A stretch of DNA of 7,223 nt from Sulfurovum sp. bin170. Its GTDB lineage: Bacteria > Campylobacterota > Campylobacteria > Campylobacterales > Sulfurovaceae. The translations under genes were made by a program, and so were the position numbers. The DNA lies in contig NZ_JAACKB010000400.1 in the NCBI RefSeq assembly GCF_010892395.1, forward strand, positions 1 through 7,223, given 5' to 3'. The notes below the pieces were generated by a model. The model saw nothing but the letters and a program-made list of their open reading frames with translations. It ran no database searches and was not told where the DNA came from. The stretch's first letter is position 1; every line of letters starts with the position of its first letter. Positions 1-5,301 of the stretch are shown one piece after another.

Positions 1-1133
1 TAGGGGATCCTGTCACCAAAAATCGTTATGGAATTCCATCACCATATGAGCATAACAACACAAGACGAACCACGGCTCTCTTGGCTTCAGGAGACAACTA
101 TGCGTCTATCTCTATGTGTCCAATTCATGAGCAAGAGGGGATTATCACTCCAAACGGTCTATTTTTTAACCGTTCTCATGGAGGGGTAGCACATGTTGAC
201 CCTAAATCGTATAGACTTATGATTCATGGTCTCTTAGAGAAACCTCTAGTACTTACATTAGATGAACTCAAAAGATACCCAAGTGTCACTAGAATTCACT
301 TTGTTGAGTGTCCCGCAAACGGTGGGCCAGAGTGGAGGGGTCCACAGTTTAACTCGATTCAGTTTGCCAAAGGTATGATGAGTCAAGCAGAGTGGACAGG
401 TGTTATGATTAAAGATATTATCGCTGATTTGGGTCTCAAAAAAGAGGCACTATGGATGTTGGCAGAAGGGTGTGACAACTCAGAGATGGGTAGAACTGTT
501 CCTGTTGAAAAAGTACTTGATGATGCGATGGTTGTCTATGCACAAAATGGTGAAGCTCTTCGCCCTGAGCAGGGTTATCCAGTAAGATTGATGCTTCCAG
601 GTTGGGAAGGTAACTTGCAGGTTAAGTGGTTAAAAAGATTAGAGTTCTCAAAAGATCCATTTTACGCGAAAGAGGAGACTGCTAAATATACAGTTCTTAC
701 TCCAAGTGGAAAAGCGATTCAGCACTTCTATCCACTAGAGGTAAACTCTATCATCACTTCGCCATGCCCTGAGAAACCGTGGACTGATTTGAAAAAAGGT
801 GATTTGGTTGAGATTCAGGGTCTTGCGTGGTCAGGTCAAGGTACGATTAAAAATGTTGATATCACTTTTGATGGTGGTAACACATGGAGAGAGGTGAGCC
901 TCAAAGGGTTGGTGCTTCCAAAAGCTTGGACGAGATTTAGTTATATGTATAGATATGAGGGCAAACCACTACTTCTTGCAAGTCGTGCTGTTGATGATAG
1001 TGGTCATATTCAACCTACTATCGACCAAGAGACGGCAGTTGTGGGCGTAGAGGCTGTATATCACAGAAATTCCATTTGTACATGGGAAGTTACAGATAAA
1101 GGAGTGGTAAACAATGTTCATGTTAGATCATAA
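1..1133 (+). CDS. soxC: SoxC, sulfane dehydrogenase molybdenum-cofactor subunit (5' end outside window)
   Basis: SoxC is the molybdopterin subunit of periplasmic SoxCD, which oxidises the sulfane sulfur held on SoxY and hands the electrons to SoxD. The frame is open from base 3 to the left edge, and the codons before the TTG at 81 encode family-typical residues (GDPVTKNRYG, then SPYEHNN). The gene therefore begins upstream of the window and the TTG is not its start. About 376 residues are visible; the Tat signal and the first residues are missing. The sulfite-oxidase-type domain shows the probable Mo-ligand Cys in FVECPANGG (codon 309-311), then AEWTGV, LRPEQGYPVRL, PGWEGN and VKWLKR. The C-terminal Mo-co dimerisation domain shows AWSGQGTIKNVDITFDGG (bases about 828-885). 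The 3' end overlaps soxD by 20 bases, suggesting translational coupling. Identification is firm because neighbours are soxD, soxY and soxZ; a plain sulfite dehydrogenase is the only close alternative. Confidence 0.95.
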   Translation, partial: GDPVTKNRYGIPSPYEHNNTRRTTALLASGDNYASISMCPIHEQEGIITPNGLFFNRSHGGVAHVDPKSYRLMIHGLLEKPLVLTLDELKRYPSVTRIHFVECPANGGPEWRGPQFNSIQFAKGMMSQAEWTGVMIKDIIADLGLKKEALWMLAEGCDNSEMGRTVPVEKVLDDAMVVYAQNGEALRPEQGYPVRLMLPGWEGNLQVKWLKRLEFSKDPFYAKEETAKYTVLTPSGKAIQHFYPLEVNSIITSPCPEKPWTDLKKGDLVEIQGLAWSGQGTIKNVDITFDGGNTWREVSLKGLVLPKAWTRFSYMYRYEGKPLLLASRAVDDSGHIQPTIDQETAVVGVEAVYHRNSICTWEVTDKGVVNNVHVRS

Positions 1134-2220
1134 AAAAATTATTTCAACTGCGATAGTTGCTTCAGCTATCTTTTTAGGAACAGCCAATGCAGGTGAACAG
1201 GCGATTGATGGTGGTGCAGTCTATAAAGTAAAAGATGGCATGTATACTTCGTATGCTGTAAATACACAAGATAAAAAAGATTTCAAATATGGTAAAGCAC
1301 CATCAAAAACAGAAATCGCTGCTTGGGATATAGATGTGATGCCAGATGGTACAGGTCTTCCTGAAGGTAAAGGTTCTGTTGAGAGAGGTGATGAGCTATA
1401 TGAGGCACAGTGTGGAATGTGTCATGGTGACTTTGGTTCAGGTGGTGAAGGAAGTCGTAGTACCTACCCTACACTCTCAGTTGGAAGTGCAAGTACAGAG
1501 ACGCTAACCAATCAGAGAAATATCCCTGATGCTGATGGACCAAAGAGAGTTATCGGTACCTACTGGCCATATGCTAGTACACTATTTTGGTATATTCAGT
1601 CAGGAATGCCTTTCACTCATCCAAAAAGTTTGAGTGATGATGATACTTACGCTTTGGTTGCTTATATGTTATCTATTAATGAGATTGAGATTGATGGTGA
1701 AACGCTAGAAGATGAGTTCGTTCTTGATAGAGCAAAATTCTTAAAGATTAAGATGCCAAATGTTGATGGATTTATTCCTAATATTGATGGTCCAGAAGGC
1801 CCTGCTAATATTAAGAAGTTCCTCAATGACCCAAATAATTATGGTAACGGTACAAGATGTATGAAAGATTGTCTCAAAGGCAAAGCAAATATCGTACGAA
1901 TCAAAACTGAAATCAATGCTTTTGAGCCACCAATGTCGGTAGAGAGAAGTATGAAAGAGGAGACATCATCTGCTCCTGCACATCCTGGTAAAAAGGTATA
2001 TGAAGCTAGTTGTTCTGTATGTCATGCCACCGATGCGATGGGTGCTCCAGATGTTGGTAACAAAAAAGCGTGGGATGCTACACTCAAAAAAGGTATAGAT
2101 AAGGTCTATGCAAATGGTATGAACGGTATCAATGCAATGCCTCCAAAAGGTGGTGCTATGGACTTAACCGAAGAGCAATTCAAAGCAGCAGTTGACTATA
2201 TGATAGACAACAGTAAGTAG
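1114..2220 (+). CDS. soxD: SoxD, diheme cytochrome c subunit of sulfane dehydrogenase
   Basis: SoxD is the electron-accepting partner of SoxC in the periplasm. The 368-residue product has a Sec signal peptide (hydrophobic 9-24, likely cut after ANA at 26). It has two c-type heme sites: CGMCH at 100-104 with candidate axial Met165 in SGMPF, and CSVCH at 300-304 with candidate axial Met342 in NAMPP. Between the domains is a Cys pair, CMKDC at 249-253, which could form a disulfide. Two ATGs lie close together, at 1114 and 1120. AAAGGAG at 1098-1104 sits 9 bases before the first and 15 before the second, favouring 1114. The start lies inside the end of soxC. The stop codon TAG (2218-2220) is part of the GTAG head of a palindromic repeat. 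Other diheme sulfite-dehydrogenase cytochromes are possible homologues, but pairing with soxC makes SoxD the clear reading. Confidence 0.93.
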   Translation: MFMLDHKKIISTAIVASAIFLGTANAGEQAIDGGAVYKVKDGMYTSYAVNTQDKKDFKYGKAPSKTEIAAWDIDVMPDGTGLPEGKGSVERGDELYEAQCGMCHGDFGSGGEGSRSTYPTLSVGSASTETLTNQRNIPDADGPKRVIGTYWPYASTLFWYIQSGMPFTHPKSLSDDDTYALVAYMLSINEIEIDGETLEDEFVLDRAKFLKIKMPNVDGFIPNIDGPEGPANIKKFLNDPNNYGNGTRCMKDCLKGKANIVRIKTEINAFEPPMSVERSMKEETSSAPAHPGKKVYEASCSVCHATDAMGAPDVGNKKAWDATLKKGIDKVYANGMNGINAMPPKGGAMDLTEEQFKAAVDYMIDNSK

Positions 2221-2247
2221 GGTGGTGCTTTTAAGCCCACCTTTTAA
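2217..2247 (+). repeat. REP-like palindrome, copy A (GTAG head overlaps soxD stop)
   Basis: The unit reads GTAGGGTGG at 2217-2225, then TGCTTTTAAGC, then CCACC at 2237-2241, followed by TTTTAA. GGTGG pairs with CCACC. An inner GCT/AGC pair extends the stem past a bulged T at 2226. The same head, arms and TTAA-type tail recur at 3185 (direct) and 3246 (inverted). A GTAG tetranucleotide 5' of a small palindrome is the known signature of REP sequences tied to RAYT (REP-associated tyrosine) transposases. No such transposase is in the window, so assignment to that class is inference. Confidence 0.7.
2221..2245 (+). terminator. Possible rho-independent terminator/attenuator after soxD
   Basis: The palindrome of repeat copy A, GGTGG (2221-2225) with CCACC (2237-2241) plus the inner GCT/AGC, is followed directly by TTTT (2242-2245). 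This gives the hairpin-plus-U-run layout of an intrinsic terminator one base after the soxD stop codon. The U run is short, so partial read-through into soxYZ is plausible. It would lower soxYZ relative to soxCD or protect the soxCD 3' end. Function is inferred from structure only. Confidence 0.5.
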
Positions 2248-2255
2248 TTAGATAG

Positions 2256-2339
2256 ATATTTTGCAAAACTCATTGGAATCGGAGATTTTAGTCCCGAACA
2301 TAACGAGGCTAAAGCCATCGGTTCCTAATTTTGCAAGAT
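2256..2339. repeat. Imperfect long palindrome between soxD and soxY
   Basis: The left arm contains TTTTGCAAAA (2259-2268), GGAATCGG (2275-2282) and TTTTAGTCCCG (2286-2296). The right arm contains CGAGGCTAAAGCC (2304-2316), CATCGGTTCC (2316-2325) and ATTTTGCAAGAT (2328-2339). Read on the opposite strand, the right arm gives TTGCAAAA, then GGAACCG, then CTTTAGCCTCG, matching the left-arm blocks in order with many T/C or G/A differences. The loop is about seven bases. The layout suggests a MITE-like or REP-like repeat, or a structured 5' leader of the soxYZ message. It fills most of the 148-base gap between soxD and soxY. No gene is supported here: the open frame running through it into soxY is only upstream extension. 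Confidence 0.5.
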
Positions 2340-2368
2340 GTCTAATCATCAAACATGAAAGGATTTTT

Positions 2369-2818
2369 ATGATGAACAGAAGAAAATTTTTAGGTCTAGG
2401 TCTAGCGGCAGTTGCCCTTGCACCAACAGCAGTAAGTGCAATCGACTTTAGAAAAACAAAGCCAGACACATGGACAGCAGATGATGTTGAGTCAGGAATT
2501 GAGGCACTCTATGGTGCAAAGCCAACAGCGAGTGATAAGATTACACTAAAAGCTCCAAAAGTTGCAAGTAACGGTGGAGCAATCCCTGTTACTATCAGAA
2601 CTGACATAGAGGCTAAATCCGTTGCAATTTTCCAAGATGCAAACCCAGAGAGTGCTGTAGCAGTATTTACAGTTCCTGAAGGTGGTATTGTTGACTATAG
2701 TGTTAAAATCAAGATGAAAGCTAGTGGTAAAGTTACTGTTATTGTAGAAGACAAAGCAGGTAAACTACACTCAGCAGAGCAAGAGATAGAAGTTGCACTT
2801 GGTGGTTGTGAAGGTTAA
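2369..2818 (+). CDS. soxY: SoxY, sulfur-carrier subunit with variant GGCEG C-terminus
   Basis: SoxY forms the SoxYZ carrier, whose C-terminal cysteine covalently holds sulfur intermediates during the Sox cycle. The start is set at the ATG ATG pair (2369/2372): GAAAGGA at 2357-2363 lies five bases upstream, and the product then opens with a Tat signal peptide. That peptide has RRKFLGL at 4-10, a hydrophobic stretch, and likely cleavage after VSA at 24. An in-frame ATG at 2261 would bury the twin Arg inside the protein, so it was not used. The 149-residue length fits the family, and the rest has the beta-sandwich style of SoxY. The carrier Cys147 is third from the end, but the tail reads GGCEG instead of the usual GGCGG: the last-but-one codon is GAA where a glycine codon is expected. 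soxZ follows after 56 bases. Identification is strong from the signal, the tail and the neighbour. Confidence 0.93.
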   Translation: MMNRRKFLGLGLAAVALAPTAVSAIDFRKTKPDTWTADDVESGIEALYGAKPTASDKITLKAPKVASNGGAIPVTIRTDIEAKSVAIFQDANPESAVAVFTVPEGGIVDYSVKIKMKASGKVTVIVEDKAGKLHSAEQEIEVALGGCEG

Positions 2819-2874
2819 TGCAACCTTTTTCACTTTAGATAGAGAATCAATAATAGACAAAGAAAGGAATTACT

Positions 2875-3174
2875 ATGGGTAATATGAAAATCAAAGCAAA
2901 AGAGAAAGATGGTGTTGTTAAAGCTAAAGTAAAAGCTAAACATGAGATGTTGACATATAATGCAGCAAAGAAGAAGGGTAAAGAGGCGAATTTTATTACT
3001 CACATGATGGGTAAAGTCAATGATAAGATAGTTTTTGAAGTATCTTCAAGCCAGTTTTTATCAAAAGACCCACTCTTTAAGTTTCAATTCAAAGGTAAAG
3101 CAGGTGATAAACTTGTTATGACTTGGGTTGACCTTAAGGGTAACACCAAAACAGAAGATAAGAAAATCAAATAG
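2875..3174 (+). CDS. soxZ: SoxZ, partner subunit of the SoxYZ sulfur carrier
   Basis: SoxZ binds SoxY and presents the loaded carrier arm to the other Sox enzymes. The 99-residue length is normal for the family. Recognisable segments are the ITHMMGK region (41-47), SSQFLSKDPLFKFQFKG (57-73; the family's S-K-[ND]-P-x-x-x-F-x-F block) and GDKLVMTWVDLKG (76-88). There is no signal peptide, as expected for a subunit carried through Tat with SoxY, and no cysteine. It is very lysine rich (24 of 99). AGAAAGGA at 2861-2868, six bases before the ATG, supports the start. It is the last gene before the inverted repeat pair at 3185-3246, which probably marks the end of the soxCDYZ core. Confidence 0.93.
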   Translation: MGNMKIKAKEKDGVVKAKVKAKHEMLTYNAAKKKGKEANFITHMMGKVNDKIVFEVSSSQFLSKDPLFKFQFKGKAGDKLVMTWVDLKGNTKTEDKKIK

Positions 3175-3184
3175 ATAAAAAACC

Positions 3185-3211
3185 GTAGGGTGGATTTTAT
3201 CCACCGTTAAA
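3185..3211 (+). repeat. REP-like palindrome, copy B
   Basis: GTAG (3185-3188) precedes a perfect seven-pair stem, GGTGGAT (3189-3195) and ATCCACC (3199-3205), with a TTT loop, then GTTAAAA. The head, outer stem bases and TTAAA tail match copy A at 2217 and copy C on the other strand. The inner stem differs from theirs but is compensated so that pairing is kept. It lies 10 bases after the soxZ stop. Confidence 0.7.
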
Positions 3212-3218
3212 AGCAAGA

Positions 3219-3246
3219 TTTAATGGTGGGAATTTTCCCACCCTAC
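3219..3246 (-). repeat. REP-like palindrome, copy C, inverted relative to copy B
   Basis: On the - strand this reads GTAG (3246-3243), then the stem GGTGGGAA with TTCCCACC and a two-base loop, then ATTAAA (to 3219). On the + strand the stem arms are 3225-3232 and 3235-3242. Copies B and C point head-out with their TTAAA tails facing each other about seven bases apart. This paired layout is the one known for REP doublets (BIMEs). The whole 3185-3246 block can also pair arm to arm, because the outer GTAGGGTGG and CCACCCTAC are perfect complements. It is likely a transcript-end or mRNA-stabilising structure between soxZ and the next gene. Confidence 0.7.
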
Positions 3247-3319
3247 AAAAGAAATAGTAAGTTATTGCAAAAGCACATAAAAGCATGTTTTTTTCCAATA
3301 ATTTTAAAGGAAAAACATT

Positions 3320-4252
3320 ATGATAAAAAAACTATCCTTCTCTCTTGTCGCTCTAGCTCTTTTTAATATATCGATTTATGCTGAGAGTTTTGACTATAAA
3401 CTCTCCCCTAAAAAAGTCAGTGATAATGTATGGTGTTTCCTTGGTGTACTAGAGGGGCCTTCCAAAACCAATGCTGGTGCGATGGTCAATACCTGTTATA
3501 TCAAAACGACAGATAGCTTTGTCTTGGTAGATAGTGGACCCTCATATCAGTACGCATCACAAGCGTATGAGGCGATGAGCAAGATTGCAAAACTGCCTGT
3601 CAAAACTGTGATTACGACTCATGAACATGATGACCACTGGCTTGGCAACTCATTTTATAAAGATAAATTCAATGCAGAAATCATAGGACCAAAATATATA
3701 AATGACCACTACAAAGCTGGGGATAAAACAAGAATGTTTAGAGTACTTCCCCAGAATGCCATAAAAGATACCAAGATTATCAAAGTGGATAAGACACCTG
3801 ATAAAACAGTAAAGATGACCATTGGTGGTGAAGATTTTGAGATGATTCCTATTGGACAAAAAGCCCACACCGAAGAGGACTTTTTTATCTATATGCCAAA
3901 ACGAAAAGTTCTCTTTGCAGGAGATTTAGCGATGAATGGGAGAATCACATCAAATCGACACGGCTCACTTCTTGGTCAGCTCAAAGCGATTGAGATGATG
4001 AAGAGCAAAGAGTATGAGGTGTTTGTCCCTGGGCATGGACTCAATACAGGAAAAAATGCGATGGATGATGCAGAAAAATACTTCACACTTCTACATAAAC
4101 GAATTCTTAAAGCGATTGAGGATGGCGTGGAAGAGGATGAGATAACTGCTGTTGTGACTATGGATGAGTTTAAAGATAGAGCGATGTTCAAAGCACTAAA
4201 CCCTAGAAATGTCTCTGATGCCTTTACAGAGATAGAGTTTGCTGAAGATTAA
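3320..4252 (+). CDS. soxH: SoxH-type exported metallo-beta-lactamase-fold hydrolase
   Basis: This 310-residue protein has a Sec signal peptide (KK then hydrophobic 5-19, likely cut after YA at 21), so it acts in the periplasm. The metallo-beta-lactamase metal site is complete: HEHDDH (His101, His103, Asp105, His106), His183 in QKAHTEED, Asp202 in FAGDL and His239 in VPGHG. A two-metal hydrolase is therefore expected. SoxH proteins in sox clusters have this fold. They are not needed for the core Sox cycle in studied systems, and their substrate is not established. AAGGA just before 3312 lies about eight bases from the ATG. The gene follows the inverted repeat pair after soxZ and is separated from the next gene by eight bases. 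A general MBL hydrolase of other function (for example one of the quinoprotein-associated type) cannot be excluded; the name rests on context and signal peptide. Confidence 0.75.
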   Translation: MIKKLSFSLVALALFNISIYAESFDYKLSPKKVSDNVWCFLGVLEGPSKTNAGAMVNTCYIKTTDSFVLVDSGPSYQYASQAYEAMSKIAKLPVKTVITTHEHDDHWLGNSFYKDKFNAEIIGPKYINDHYKAGDKTRMFRVLPQNAIKDTKIIKVDKTPDKTVKMTIGGEDFEMIPIGQKAHTEEDFFIYMPKRKVLFAGDLAMNGRITSNRHGSLLGQLKAIEMMKSKEYEVFVPGHGLNTGKNAMDDAEKYFTLLHKRILKAIEDGVEEDEITAVVTMDEFKDRAMFKALNPRNVSDAFTEIEFAED

Positions 4253-4260
4253 GTAACGAT

Positions 4261-4731
4261 ATGATTAAATCACTTCTGCTCATTATCACTCTCACTGTTA
4301 TCTCCACGGCTTCTATTGATTTTGACATCAATAAAATTTCAGCTGATGCAAACAGAACCAATAAGCATATTATGATATTTTTTCATAAAGATTATTGTGG
4401 ATATTGCAACAAGATGGAAGAGAATATAGAAAGTAATAATATCAGCAAAATTATAAAAAAAGAGTTTCTCCTGCTATCCATAAACAGAGATGATGACGAG
4501 ATAGTAACCTATCAAAATTTCAAAGGAAGTAACCATAAGTTTGCTAAAGCATTAGGCATAGACTTCTATCCAACTTTAATTTTTGTAGATGGAAATGGTA
4601 GGATTGTATATGATGTTATTGGATATAGGGAGGAGAATCAAATCTCAAATATATTAAAATATATCACTAAAAAATCATATAAAAACATGACCCTAGAGGA
4701 GTTTAAAGATGAACTGTTATTTGATGAATAG
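4261..4731 (+). CDS. Exported thioredoxin-like protein (SoxW-like), CGYC active site
   Basis: A 156-residue thioredoxin-fold protein with an N-terminal hydrophobic signal or anchor (5-14; possible cut after STA at 17). The redox motif FFHKDYCGYCNKME has Cys46 and Cys49. The expected cis-Pro is at Pro104 in FYPTLIFVDGNG. It would act as a periplasmic thiol-disulfide reductase. In sox clusters such proteins (SoxW type) are thought to keep Sox cysteines or c-type cytochrome thiols reduced. That role fits SoxY and SoxD here but is inference. The ATG follows the soxH stop by eight bases with no convincing ribosome site, so translation probably depends on soxH. Base composition is markedly AT rich compared with soxC (bases 4381-4440 hold 15 G+C of 60, against 33 of 60 at 301-360). 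The C-terminal tail, from about 136 on, overlaps the MOSC gene. Confidence 0.8.
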   Translation: MIKSLLLIITLTVISTASIDFDINKISADANRTNKHIMIFFHKDYCGYCNKMEENIESNNISKIIKKEFLLLSINRDDDEIVTYQNFKGSNHKFAKALGIDFYPTLIFVDGNGRIVYDVIGYREENQISNILKYITKKSYKNMTLEEFKDELLFDE

Positions 4732-5194
4732 AGAGAGAGTAGTAGGAAAAATTTTAGAGCTGTTTGTCTCAAAAAAAGGTGACTCTAGTAGAACATCAAA
4801 AGAGAAGCTAACTGTTGATGAGAATGGTGTTTGGGAAGATAAATTTTATGGAAAAGAGCCTAATAGGTCTCTGTTAATTACCTCTCTTGATAGCTATAAT
4901 TTAGCCAAAGGGAAAAATATCAGTGTAGCACATGGTACTTTAGGTGAAAATATACTTATGGACTATAACCCTTATATGCTGAATGTTGGGACTCAAATAA
5001 GAGTCGGTGAGGTTATTTTGGAGATAAGCCAAAGCTGTACCCTCTGTAAAAGTCTGACCAAGATAGATAACAGACTGCCAAAGCTTTTGAAAAATGATAG
5101 AGGGGTTTTTGCTAGAGTGATAAAATCAGGTCATATACATAAGAGTGATGAGGTTTCTATTTTGTATTTTAAATATGATTCTAAAGAACTATAA
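4709..5194 (+). CDS. MOSC-domain protein, possible molybdenum-cofactor/sulfur handling
   Basis: A 161-residue cytoplasmic protein without signal peptide whose whole length matches the MOSC domain found at the C-terminus of Moco sulfurases and in stand-alone proteins such as YiiM. Visible hallmarks are the opening beta strand GKILELFVSKKG (13-24), GVWEDKFYGKEPNRSLLI (40-57), GTLGENIL (76-83), VGTQIRVGEVILEIS (93-107) and the conserved Cys110, here in CTLC with a second Cys113. RGVFARVIKSG (131-141) is also typical. MOSC domains bind the molybdenum cofactor or carry sulfur on the conserved Cys. AGAGGAG at 4695-4701, seven bases before 4709, supports this start although it overlaps the thioredoxin gene by 23 bases; Met6 (4724) is the alternative. 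Being in one locus with soxC, a Moco enzyme gene, suggests a role in SoxC cofactor supply, but this is inference. Confidence 0.82.
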   Translation: MNCYLMNRERVVGKILELFVSKKGDSSRTSKEKLTVDENGVWEDKFYGKEPNRSLLITSLDSYNLAKGKNISVAHGTLGENILMDYNPYMLNVGTQIRVGEVILEISQSCTLCKSLTKIDNRLPKLLKNDRGVFARVIKSGHIHKSDEVSILYFKYDSKEL

Positions 5195-5248
5195 TGCTCC
5201 ACATAGGTCATACGCATCAGGTTAAAAAGAAAATTAATTTATAAAAAT

Positions 5249-5270
5249 AATCCCCAAATAAAGGGGATTT
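5249..5270. terminator. Bidirectional intrinsic terminator between converging genes
   Basis: AATCCCC (5249-5255) and GGGGATT (5263-5269) form a perfect seven-pair stem with an AAATAAA loop. On the - strand the stem is followed by ATTTTTATAAATTAATTTT, a good U-rich tail for ending the lipoprotein message whose stop is at 5302. On the + strand the tail is poor (TTT then CAG), but the hairpin lies 55 bases after the MOSC stop and can serve both directions. The rest of the 107-base gap shows no gene. Confidence 0.75.
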
Positions 5271-5301
5271 CAGTAATAAAAAAAGAAGAAATGATGAAAA
5301 A

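Noticed and set aside
81..83. TTG at 81 as the start of soxC
   Set aside because: The same frame is open to base 3 and encodes SoxC-like residues upstream, no ribosome site precedes the TTG, and starting there would remove part of the enzyme domain and the export signal.
2261..2368. N-terminal extension of SoxY from the ATG at 2261
   Set aside because: It would translate the palindromic element and bury the twin-arginine signal; a good ribosome site lies directly before 2369.
2248..2469. Reverse-strand 73-residue open frame over the soxD-soxY gap
   Set aside because: It runs antisense to the Tat signal of soxY and through the palindrome; no family features, and the coding evidence belongs to the + strand.
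3265..3302. Promoter for soxH with TTGCAA at 3265 and an AT-rich -10
   Set aside because: No -10 box of acceptable quality falls at the right spacing; AATAAT at 3297 is too far away.
3650..4191. Two reverse-strand open frames (3650-3868 and 3976-4191)
   Set aside because: Both lie antisense within the metal-binding domain of the SoxH-type gene and show no independent coding features.
5194..5244. Tiny open frame of 16 codons starting in the MOSC stop (TAATG), His-rich (MLHIGHTH)
   Set aside because: The stop/start overlap is suggestive, but there is no ribosome site, the length is minimal and nothing recognisable is encoded; most likely chance.
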